64,000 nt of DNA from Phycisphaerales bacterium (GTDB taxonomy: Bacteria > Planctomycetota > Phycisphaerae > Phycisphaerales > UBA1924): assembly GCA_029260435.1 (NCBI GenBank), contig JAJDDG010000142.1, positions 1-64,000 of the forward strand. Direction: 5' to 3'. Below are positions 1 through 8,237 of this stretch, piece by piece. The position numbers and the translations under genes are program-made. How positions within the stretch are numbered: the first letter of the stretch is position 1; the number at the start of each line of letters is the position of its first letter. The notes under the pieces are model-generated. The model saw only the letters and a list, made by a program, of their open reading frames with translations. It was not told where the DNA came from and searched no databases.

Positions 1-288
1 GAGAACGGCGATGGTCAGGTTCGTCTCGGGGACTGGGACTACGACGTCTGGTGGCAGGTCCATCCGGCTGACATCGTTTATGTTTCGATTCAGGCCCTGC
101 AAGACGATTCTGAGTGTGCTGACGCCGAGCGCCGACATCCAATGGGGAGGAATGTCGTGGTCAATCTCGTGTGGGATCAACGCCGTTCTGCAGTCGTTGC
201 GATCTACGGGACGACCCGTGATTTCCGACCGTTCATCGAGGCGTTTCGAATTGCGTACGGCCTCAAAGAACAGGAGAGCAAAAAATGA
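1..288 (+). CDS. C-terminal end of an unidentified protein (partial)
   Basis: An open frame enters from the left edge and runs for 95 codons to a TGA at 286-288. That stop overlaps the narG start codon (ATG at 285-287) in an ATGA arrangement, so the gene is probably translationally coupled to narG and belongs to the same operon. The visible part is acidic and aromatic-rich near its beginning (GDWDYDVWWQV) and ends in lysines. I do not recognise a family. A small accessory protein of the nitrate reductase cluster is possible from position alone. The start lies outside the window. Confidence 0.6.
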   Translation, partial: ENGDGQVRLGDWDYDVWWQVHPADIVYVSIQALQDDSECADAERRHPMGRNVVVNLVWDQRRSAVVAIYGTTRDFRPFIEAFRIAYGLKEQESKK

Positions 289-3200
289 CGACCACCGCCG
301 AGAACCGCTCTCGCTGGTTTCGCATCGCCGATGAGCCGCGGGACTGGGAGGATTTCTACCGGGAACGCTGGTCGTTCGACAAGTCTGTCCGAACGAGCCA
401 CAGCGTCAACTGTTCCGGGTCGTGCTCATGGGAAGTGTTCGTCAAGAACGGACTGATCTGCTGGGAACTCCAGAAGGTCGATTGGCCCCAGATCAGATCG
501 GACACCCCCAACTACGAACCACGTGGTTGCCAGCGTGGGATTTCCTCATCCTGGTATCCGTATAGCCCGGTCCGCCCGAAGTACCCGTACGTTCGTGGCG
601 TTCTGCTCGACTTCTATGAGTCGGAGCTCGCCAGCGGGAAAAACCCGATCGAGGCGTACGCCGCCATCGTCGAGGATCCTGTGCGGAAACAGAAGTACCG
701 CAATGCACGAGGCAAAGCGGGATGGCGGCGTTCGAGTTGGGAGGTCGCCACTGAGATCTGGGCCGCGTCGATCATCTACACGACCAAGAAGTACGGGGCG
801 GATCACCTCGCGTCGTTCTCGCCCATCCCCGCGATGAGCATGGTCAGCTTCCTGTCGGGGCATCGCCTGTGCAATCTGCTCGGTGGCACGATGCTCAGTT
901 TCTACGAGTGGTACCACGATCTGCCGCACATCATGCCGATGATGTGGGGTGACCAGACCGACGTCGGAGAATCCGCCGACTGGTACCAGAGCACGTATTG
1001 GATGGTCATCGGCTCGAACCTGCCGATGACGCGGACTCCGGACGCCCACTTCGCGTCCGAGCACAAGTACAACGGCGGCAAGATCGTCAACCTTGCGCCG
1101 AACTATTCGGATATGACCAAGTTTGCGGATCTGTGGGTTCCGATCCGCCCCGGGACCGACGCGGCGTTCCTGCTCGCGTGCATCCACGTGATCCTGACCG
1201 AGTGTCACGTTGATAATCCGGTGGCGTACTTCCGCGATTACGTGAAGAAGTACACGAACCTGCCGTTCCTGGTCATGCTCGATGAGCATGATGACGGGAA
1301 GTATCTCTCGGGACGTTTCCTCCGCGCCAGCGACTTCAGCGACCACGACGGTGAAGAAAACGCCGACTGGAAGCTGATGATGATGGACCAGGCCAGCGGT
1401 GACCTGAAGATGCCCGTGGGATCGCTGGGGTTCCGCTGGGAAGAAGAGAAGACCGGACGATGGAACCTCAAGTCCGAGGACGCCGTGACCGGCGAGGCGT
1501 TCGACCCGATGCTCAGTTGCATGAACGGGAGCGGCTCGTACGAAGAAGTTCAGGTTCTCTTCTCCGATTTCACGGACACGTTCGACACGACACTCGGGCA
1601 GACCGAGGGCAAAGGGAAGAACGCCACAGCGATGGCTCGAGGCGTGCCGGCGAAGAGAATCAAGACCAAAGACGGCAAGGAAGTGCTCATCACCACCGCG
1701 TATGACATTCTCCTGGCGCAGATGGGAGTCGGGCGTGGGATGTCGGGCGACTACCCCAAAGACTACGACGACGCATCGGTCCCCTACACGCCTGCGTGGC
1801 AGGAACAGGAGACGGGCGTCTCTCGTGACATGGTCATCCGTGTTGCCCGCGAATGGGCGGAGAACAGCGAGAAGACCGAAGGCAAGAGCATGTTCATCAC
1901 GGGCTCGGGCGTGCTCCACTGGTATCACGGTGGGCCGTTGATCTACCGCGCGATGGCGGTGATGGGCATCTTGACCGGCTGCATGGGCAAAAACGGCGGT
2001 GGGTTCAACCATTACGTCGGCACCGAGAAGATCCGTCCCTACGCCGCGATCGGCACCTTGGGCGGGGCCGCAGACTGGGGTGGCCCACCTCGGCATATGA
2101 ATAGTACATCGTATTTCTACTTCCACACGGACCAGTGGCGGTACGACGGGATGGTGCTCGATCCGATCTGGGCGCCTTGGGCTAAAAAGTTCCCTGCGAA
2201 GGGGAATCACTCTGCCGATCAGAACATGATGGCCGTGCGACTGGGGTGGCTGCCGTTCTACCCGCAGATCGACAAGAAAAACCCGGTCGAGTTTCTCAAG
2301 GAAGCCCGGGCGGCCGGTGCCGAGACGGAGAAGCAGGTCGGCGAGTTTGTCGCCAAGCAGTTCAAGGAAGGAAAAGATCGGTTTGCGCTCGAGGATGTTG
2401 ACGCCGAAGCCAACCACCCGAAGGTGATCTGGATCTGGCGAGGAAACCTGATCGGCACGAGCATGCGCGGGCATGAATATGGGCTGAAGCATCTCCTGGG
2501 CACGCACAACAACGTGCTCGGTGAGGATCGTTCCAAGGAACTCGTCAACGATGTCGAGTGGCATGAAGAAGCCCCGATCGGCAAGCTTGATCTGGTTGTC
2601 AATGTTAATCTCCGGATGGACTCGTCGGCCAACTATGCAGACATCGTGCTCCCCACGGCGCACTGGTATGAGAAGTACGATCTGACCTGTTCGGATCTGC
2701 ATTCGTTCTTCCATCCGTTTACGCCTGCGCATGATCCACCGTGGGAGTGCAAGCACGACTGGGATGTGTTCAAGGCGTGCGCCGCCAAAGTCAGCGAGAT
2801 GGCGAAGGAATACATGCCCGAGCCGTTCGAAGACATGGTGATGACTCCCATGATCACAGATTGCCCCGACGAGATGGCCCAGCCGATGGGTGAGCTCCGA
2901 GACTGGAAGACCGGCGACGTCGAACCTATCCCGGGCAAGACATTCCCCCATGTCAAGATCGTCGAGCGCGATTACACCAAGATCCATGACAAGTACACGA
3001 CGTTCGGACCCAATGTTTGCAAGCCAGAAGGCTACGGGTGCAAGGGCATCAATGGCGATCTATCCAAGGTGTATGAAGAGCTCAAGGAGAGCTATCTCGT
3101 CGGTGAGAAGGATGGGCGGCCATCTCTGGAGCGCGCCGAGCAGGTGTGCGAAGTCATCTTGCGTATCTCACCCGAGAGCGATGGCGAGGTCTCGCACATG

Positions 3201-4061
3201 ATTTTCCAAAACCTGGAAAAGCGTGTCGGCCTGCCACTGGCTCACTTGGTCGAAGGTGATCGCGAGATCCATCATCACTATCCCGAATTGCAATCCCAGC
3301 CACGGCGGAGCCTGACATCTCCGCACTGGTCGGCGATCGAATCGCCGGGACGGACCTACTGCCCCTGGACGATGAACATCGAGATGCTCAAGCCGTGGCA
3401 TACGCTGACCGGGCGTCAGGAGATCTATTTCGACCACCGTGGGTACCGCGAACTCGGCGAATCAATGCCCACGTACAAGCCGCCGGTTGACATGGTGAAA
3501 ATCGGCGATTGCCGGCCGGATCTGGCCGAAGCGAAATCGAAGGTCTTCCGGTACCTGACACCGCACGGCAAGTGGTCGATCCACAGCATGTTCTGGGACA
3601 CGTGGCACATGCTCAACATGTTCCGCGGTGGCCAGGTGGTCTGGATCAACGACGAGGACGCCGCCGAGATCGATGTCAAAGACAACGACTGGGTCGAGAT
3701 CTACAACGAAAACGGGATCGCAAATGTGCGTGCGGTGGTGACCGGCACGATGCCTCGAAGCAGCGTGATCATGTACCACTCGTCCGAGCGCCACATCGCC
3801 GTGCCGTTCTCCCCGTTGGCTCGCAAGCGGAAGATGAGTGATCTGCGTGGCGGCAACAACAACGCACCAACGCGGATCATGATGAACCCGACGACGATGA
3901 TCGGTGGGTACGCGAACTGGACGTATTTCCTCAACTACTGGGGCACGAGTCCGTCGGAGCGTGATTGCGCCGTGCTGATTCGCAAGATGCCTCTGGAGAA
4001 GGGTAAGAAGAAAGTCATCTACCAGGAATCCGAACTTTTGACATTGTATCCCAACGCGTAA
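285..4061 (+). CDS. narG: Respiratory nitrate reductase (or nitrite oxidoreductase) alpha subunit
   Basis: This is the molybdopterin catalytic subunit of a NarGHI-type complex, which reduces nitrate to nitrite or can run in reverse. At 1258 residues it matches the usual NarG length (E. coli has 1247). The N-terminal His39, Cys43, Cys47 and Cys82 set (HSVNCSGSC, then RGCQRG) fits the FS0 [4Fe-4S] site of NarG. The segment WGDQTDVGESADW near residue 225 contains the aspartate that ligates molybdenum in NarG. No twin-arginine signal is present (it begins MTTTAENRSRWF), so the enzyme is expected on the cytoplasmic face. It starts at the ATG overlapping the upstream stop and is followed after 34 bases by narH. 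Sequence inspection alone cannot separate a reductase from a Nitrobacter-type nitrite oxidoreductase. Confidence 0.95.
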   Translation: MTTTAENRSRWFRIADEPRDWEDFYRERWSFDKSVRTSHSVNCSGSCSWEVFVKNGLICWELQKVDWPQIRSDTPNYEPRGCQRGISSSWYPYSPVRPKYPYVRGVLLDFYESELASGKNPIEAYAAIVEDPVRKQKYRNARGKAGWRRSSWEVATEIWAASIIYTTKKYGADHLASFSPIPAMSMVSFLSGHRLCNLLGGTMLSFYEWYHDLPHIMPMMWGDQTDVGESADWYQSTYWMVIGSNLPMTRTPDAHFASEHKYNGGKIVNLAPNYSDMTKFADLWVPIRPGTDAAFLLACIHVILTECHVDNPVAYFRDYVKKYTNLPFLVMLDEHDDGKYLSGRFLRASDFSDHDGEENADWKLMMMDQASGDLKMPVGSLGFRWEEEKTGRWNLKSEDAVTGEAFDPMLSCMNGSGSYEEVQVLFSDFTDTFDTTLGQTEGKGKNATAMARGVPAKRIKTKDGKEVLITTAYDILLAQMGVGRGMSGDYPKDYDDASVPYTPAWQEQETGVSRDMVIRVAREWAENSEKTEGKSMFITGSGVLHWYHGGPLIYRAMAVMGILTGCMGKNGGGFNHYVGTEKIRPYAAIGTLGGAADWGGPPRHMNSTSYFYFHTDQWRYDGMVLDPIWAPWAKKFPAKGNHSADQNMMAVRLGWLPFYPQIDKKNPVEFLKEARAAGAETEKQVGEFVAKQFKEGKDRFALEDVDAEANHPKVIWIWRGNLIGTSMRGHEYGLKHLLGTHNNVLGEDRSKELVNDVEWHEEAPIGKLDLVVNVNLRMDSSANYADIVLPTAHWYEKYDLTCSDLHSFFHPFTPAHDPPWECKHDWDVFKACAAKVSEMAKEYMPEPFEDMVMTPMITDCPDEMAQPMGELRDWKTGDVEPIPGKTFPHVKIVERDYTKIHDKYTTFGPNVCKPEGYGCKGINGDLSKVYEELKESYLVGEKDGRPSLERAEQVCEVILRISPESDGEVSHMIFQNLEKRVGLPLAHLVEGDREIHHHYPELQSQPRRSLTSPHWSAIESPGRTYCPWTMNIEMLKPWHTLTGRQEIYFDHRGYRELGESMPTYKPPVDMVKIGDCRPDLAEAKSKVFRYLTPHGKWSIHSMFWDTWHMLNMFRGGQVVWINDEDAAEIDVKDNDWVEIYNENGIANVRAVVTGTMPRSSVIMYHSSERHIAVPFSPLARKRKMSDLRGGNNNAPTRIMMNPTTMIGGYANWTYFLNYWGTSPSERDCAVLIRKMPLEKGKKKVIYQESELLTLYPNA

Positions 4062-4095
4062 ACGGCGTCGCCAGACATCGCAGGAGGTCGGTTTA

Positions 4096-5640
4096 GTGCA
4101 AATCAAACAACAGATCAGCATGGTCTTCAACATGGACAAGTGTCTCGGTTGCAACACCTGCACACTTGCGTGCAAGAACGTGTGGACTAATCGCGAGGGC
4201 GCGGAGTACATGTTCTGGAACAACGTCGAGACCAAACCCGGGATCGGCTACCCCAAGCAGTGGGAGAACCAGGAGAAATACAGGGGGGGGTGGCAACGCA
4301 GCCCGACCGGCAGGGGACCCCGCCTGCGCTATGGCTCCCGCTTCCAGATGATGATGAACCTGTTCTACAACCCCGTGATGCCGCAGATGGATGATTACTA
4401 CGGCAAGGGACCCTTCACCTATACCTATGAAGATCTTCATTCCACGACGCCAACGACGAAGTCCCAGCCTGTGGCGCGACCTAAATCGATGATCACCGGC
4501 GAAGAGGACATCGATATTACGTACGCCGTCAACTGGGAAGACAACGGCGCTGGTGCCACCGCCGACGGTCTGGGTGGGATGGATCTCAACTTTGCCGGCA
4601 TGTCCGACACCGAGCGCCGGGCACTGCTGAGTTTCCGCGATTCGTTTATCATGTATCTCCCCCGTATTTGCAATCATTGTCTGAACCCCGGATGCGTCGC
4701 GTCCTGCCCGAGTGGCGCGGCGTACAAGCGTGAGGAGGACGGCATCGTTCTGATCGATCAGAACCGCTGTCGGGCATGGCGCTACTGCGTCTCGGCCTGC
4801 CCTTACAAAAAGACCTATTTCAATTGGCGCACGTCCAAGATGGAGAAGTGCGTTCTGTGCTACCCGAGGGTGGAAACAGGGCAGCCACCAGCGTGTTTCC
4901 ACGCCTGTCCCGGGCGAATCCGGTACATGGGGCCGCTGCTCTACGACCTTGACCGCGTGCCGGAAGTGGCCAATGTCCCCGAAGAGGATCTGGTCCAGGC
5001 CCAGCGCGACATCATTCTCGATCCAAATGATCCGCAAGTCCAGACCGCAGCGGGCGAGGCGGGGATCAGCGACGCGTGGATGGAGGCGTGTGCACGGTCA
5101 CCCGTCTACCGCATGTTCAAGCGGTGGGAGATCGCCCTGCCTCTGCATCCCGAGTTCCGCACACTGCCATGTCTTTTCTATGTTCCGCCCGAGAGTCCGG
5201 TGCGAACCGATAGCGCCAGCAGGGAACATTACAACATGACCAACGAGAGCAGCGTGCTCCCGGATCTTGACGAGTTTCGGATCCCAGTTCAGTTCTTGGC
5301 ATCGATGCTCTCGGCGGGAAACAAGCAGATGGTCGAGATAGCGCTCCTTCGGCAACTCGCGGTTCGGGCTTTCCGTCGCTCGGAGCGAGTAAATGGCAAG
5401 CCCGACCTGGAAATACTCAAATCTGTCGGACTGACTGAGGATGATGCGCGAGAGATGCATCGCCTCCTGGCCCTCGCGCACTTCCACGAACGTTTCGTCG
5501 TGCCGACGACCCGACGCGAACGAACGGCGAACGCGCCCTACGTTGAACGCGGCTACTCGGGATTCAGCGAACTCACACCCAGCGACAAACCGCGCCGGAG
5601 CAGTTTCTTCCACGGGCAGCGCGAAGAAGTAGGGAGCTGA
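4096..5640 (+). CDS. narH: Nitrate reductase beta subunit, four-cluster iron-sulfur protein
   Basis: NarH passes electrons between the catalytic NarG and the membrane subunit. It is 514 residues long, close to E. coli NarH. The first cysteine group is Cys16, Cys19, Cys22 and Cys26. Further groups follow in CNHCLNPGCVASCP, CRAWRYCVSACP and CVLC. In CRAWRYC a tryptophan replaces one cysteine, the same change that makes one cluster [3Fe-4S] in NarH. The start is a GTG preceded by AGGAGG at 4082-4087 with good spacing. The stop is three bases before narJ. A run of eight G near 4286 lies in frame and does no harm. Confidence 0.95.
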   Translation: MQIKQQISMVFNMDKCLGCNTCTLACKNVWTNREGAEYMFWNNVETKPGIGYPKQWENQEKYRGGWQRSPTGRGPRLRYGSRFQMMMNLFYNPVMPQMDDYYGKGPFTYTYEDLHSTTPTTKSQPVARPKSMITGEEDIDITYAVNWEDNGAGATADGLGGMDLNFAGMSDTERRALLSFRDSFIMYLPRICNHCLNPGCVASCPSGAAYKREEDGIVLIDQNRCRAWRYCVSACPYKKTYFNWRTSKMEKCVLCYPRVETGQPPACFHACPGRIRYMGPLLYDLDRVPEVANVPEEDLVQAQRDIILDPNDPQVQTAAGEAGISDAWMEACARSPVYRMFKRWEIALPLHPEFRTLPCLFYVPPESPVRTDSASREHYNMTNESSVLPDLDEFRIPVQFLASMLSAGNKQMVEIALLRQLAVRAFRRSERVNGKPDLEILKSVGLTEDDAREMHRLLALAHFHERFVVPTTRRERTANAPYVERGYSGFSELTPSDKPRRSSFFHGQREEVGS

Positions 5641-5643
5641 GTT

Positions 5644-6336
5644 ATGGCGACCGATGCTCTCAAAGCGGCATGCCAACTCATCGCCGAGCTGCTGCTCAAC
5701 CCCGAGCAGCGCGACGCCCACCGGATCGCTCTGTTCCGGAAGCGCCTTGCTCCGGAGCTTCCGCAGGTCGCAATATTCATCACCGAGTTCCTCGCTGATC
5801 CGGGATCGCAATCTCGCAACGAGTATGTGCAGACGCTCGAGTTGTCACCCTCCTGCCCTCTGTATCTGGGATCTCACCTCTTTGATGAACCCACCACATG
5901 CAGCGGGATCGGTACGTCAGGACGCAACGCCTACATGCTGGAACTGGTGGGGCTCTACGGGCACTTCGGGATCGAACTCAACGGGCACGAGCTTCCAGAC
6001 TTCCTTCCGGTCATGATCGATTTTATGTGGATCAGTCTTGAATCGTCACCCCGGGACCAGCCCGCGCTGCGACGATGGTTCCTCGAGCACCACATGCTGC
6101 CGGGCCTGGATGCACTAGGTGTGTCCTTGTCCAAGTATGAAAGCCCCTACATACACCTTGTGTCCGCATTGCGGGCCGCGGTCGCCGAAGACCTCCGCCT
6201 CATCGGTGATGTCCCTGCCTGGCGGGCACCAGATGCGCCATCCCCCAAGGACGTGTCTTTGCCCGTGCTCACCGAGGCCACCAATGGTCAGGGGCAAGGC
6301 AAGGCGCTCATGGATGATATGGAGGTGCGGGCGTGA
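5644..6336 (+). CDS. narJ: Nitrate reductase assembly chaperone
   Basis: NarJ is a dedicated cytoplasmic chaperone that inserts molybdenum cofactor and iron-sulfur clusters into the NarGH apoenzyme before membrane attachment. The 230-residue, largely helical protein has the NarJ/TorD hallmark ELPDFLPVMIDF near residue 118 and sits in the expected place between narH and the NarI gene. Its TGA overlaps the GTG of the next gene by four bases, indicating translational coupling. Length is normal for the family. Confidence 0.88.
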   Translation: MATDALKAACQLIAELLLNPEQRDAHRIALFRKRLAPELPQVAIFITEFLADPGSQSRNEYVQTLELSPSCPLYLGSHLFDEPTTCSGIGTSGRNAYMLELVGLYGHFGIELNGHELPDFLPVMIDFMWISLESSPRDQPALRRWFLEHHMLPGLDALGVSLSKYESPYIHLVSALRAAVAEDLRLIGDVPAWRAPDAPSPKDVSLPVLTEATNGQGQGKALMDDMEVRA

Positions 6337-8150
6337 GTCCACGCGTATCCGAAACATGGGCGGTCTGTTCAACGCTGGCTCTGGTATCACTGGTGGTGTG
6401 GCTCGTCGTTCGCAGTATCGCCGGTGGCCCCACTACGCCAGCATCAGATGGACAACTGTCGCAGGCACCACCACCTGGACCCCCGCCGGTGGTCCAGGTC
6501 GCATCCGATCCCGAATCAGAATCGCACCAGGCACCCGACTCGGTCGTAACCGATGACCCGAGCCAAGTGCCGGAATCTCAAACATATTCCGTAGTGCAGA
6601 GTTTGCGCGCCCACAGCGGGCTACGGAGCTACGCCAACCCGAGCGAGGCAACACCCATGAATAACTTCCTGTGGGGCGTGTACCCATACCTGTGCATCCT
6701 GCTGTTCTTCCTGGTGCCGATTGCGCGGATGATATTTAGACCGTTCTCATGGAGCACTCGTGCCAGCGGCCTGTTCGGACGCAGAGTGCTGGGGGCGGCT
6801 TCGCTGCTGCTCCACTGGGGGCTTGTGCTGCTGCTCGTCGGTCACGTCGTCGCGCTGATCGGCGGCTTGCTCGGCTCCGGTGCTTCCATCGCATTCTTCT
6901 ACTGGATCGGGTTGCTCGGTGGCCTGATGGTGCTCCTGGGTTCGATCATCGCGCTGTACCGGCGCATTGTCTCGCCCCAAGTGCGGGCGATCAGCCAAAG
7001 CGAAGACTACATCATCCATGTGATCCTCATCACCTTGGTGTGCCTCGCCCTGTATCAGGTTCTTTTTCATCGGATCTTTGGTGTTGCCTACACCGCCGGA
7101 TCATGGGCAGCGAGTCTGTGGACGTTGTCCCCCCAGCCCGAACTGATGGGGTCGGCGAGTCTCCTGACCAAGCTCCATGTGCTGCTGGCTCTCACGTTCT
7201 TTGCCTACTTCCCGTTCACCAAGCTTGTGCACTTCTGGACCTTCCCGGTGAACTATTTCGTCCGCCCGAAGCTCTCGATGCGAACCGTCCGCTACCGCTT
7301 CCAACGCCGCTGGGAGTTCGCGTTGCGCAGCGACAAGTCCTGGCTGGTCTACGGCTTGGGCGCCGTGGCGGGGGTATTCCTGATCTCTGCCGTTTCTCTC
7401 GGGCTGGCAAAGCCACCCGAAGGATCCGGTGTTGACTCTACAACCGAGTTGGTAAAGACCAGGACAGGAACATGGCTGACCGGGTACCCCCTGTATGTGA
7501 GCCAGTGCGCAAGGTGTCACGGGCTCTCCGGGCAAGGCGATGGCCCCGGCGCACACTCCCCAACTTTCGCGGCACTTCCCCGGGATTTCGTGTATCGCGG
7601 CGATCACTTCGGAGCACGCTATCACTTCGTTTCCACGGAAAACGGTATCGCTTCTGATGACGATCTCTACCGCACGATCGCCGAAGGGCTGGGTGATTTC
7701 TCGGGAATGCCAGCTTTCCCCGACCTGACCAACGACCAGATCCTCTCCCTGATCGATGTGCTCAACGGGTTCCGCGCCGATGCGCCAAATCCGGGGCGAC
7801 TGATCCACGTCGGCACCCCACCCCCATCAACCCCGCAGAGCATCACACGGGGGGCGCAGTTGTACCTTGATAACTGCGTAAGCTGTCATGGCGCGGACGG
7901 CACCGGCGGAACGCAGCAGGTCTTCAGTTGGCGTGAACTCGCTCCCGAGGTGCCCCAGGAAATCATCCCGGCGAATCTCGCACTGGGGCGCATCAAGCAG
8001 ATTACCACACCCGAAGACATTTTCAGAAGAATCACTGTTGGCATACCCGGCGCATACGGCGAAGCGAACCTCATGCTGAAGTTCGACCAACTCTCCGTAG
8101 CCGATCGCTGGGCCCTGGTGCATTACGTGACGGAGAACATCTTGCCCTGA
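6333..8150 (+). CDS. narI: NarI-type cytochrome b fused to a diheme cytochrome c
   Basis: This is a 605-residue membrane subunit, against about 225 in ordinary NarI. Residues 10-28 form a membrane segment followed by a proline- and acid-rich linker. Residues 109-330 are NarI-like and keep all four haem b histidines in the usual places (LLHWGLVLLLVGH, and KLHVLL with LVHFW). Another membrane segment near 345-365 leads to two cytochrome c domains with haem motifs CARCH (Cys392-His396) and CVSCH (Cys515-His519). The topology would put both c haems in the periplasm. In known NarI, electrons come from quinol through haem b; the added c haems could pass electrons to or from soluble cytochromes. An internal ATG at 6657 could start a protein without the N-terminal extension. 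The fusion is the unusual feature. Confidence 0.88.
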   Translation: MSPRVSETWAVCSTLALVSLVVWLVVRSIAGGPTTPASDGQLSQAPPPGPPPVVQVASDPESESHQAPDSVVTDDPSQVPESQTYSVVQSLRAHSGLRSYANPSEATPMNNFLWGVYPYLCILLFFLVPIARMIFRPFSWSTRASGLFGRRVLGAASLLLHWGLVLLLVGHVVALIGGLLGSGASIAFFYWIGLLGGLMVLLGSIIALYRRIVSPQVRAISQSEDYIIHVILITLVCLALYQVLFHRIFGVAYTAGSWAASLWTLSPQPELMGSASLLTKLHVLLALTFFAYFPFTKLVHFWTFPVNYFVRPKLSMRTVRYRFQRRWEFALRSDKSWLVYGLGAVAGVFLISAVSLGLAKPPEGSGVDSTTELVKTRTGTWLTGYPLYVSQCARCHGLSGQGDGPGAHSPTFAALPRDFVYRGDHFGARYHFVSTENGIASDDDLYRTIAEGLGDFSGMPAFPDLTNDQILSLIDVLNGFRADAPNPGRLIHVGTPPPSTPQSITRGAQLYLDNCVSCHGADGTGGTQQVFSWRELAPEVPQEIIPANLALGRIKQITTPEDIFRRITVGIPGAYGEANLMLKFDQLSVADRWALVHYVTENILP

Positions 8151-8237
8151 CTCCGCGTCCTGCCCCGCCGCGATCCCGCCATTCGACCACGCTGTATCGA
8201 TCATTCCAGAATGCTTGCTAGATAAGGAACCAAGCCC

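Noticed and set aside
546-2987. An 813-codon open frame on the minus strand opposite narG
   Set aside because: It mirrors the narG codons, and its translation is rich in R, H and V without domains. narG itself is certain.
4286-4293. Possible frameshift at a run of eight G in narH
   Set aside because: The frame stays open and NarH-like on both sides.
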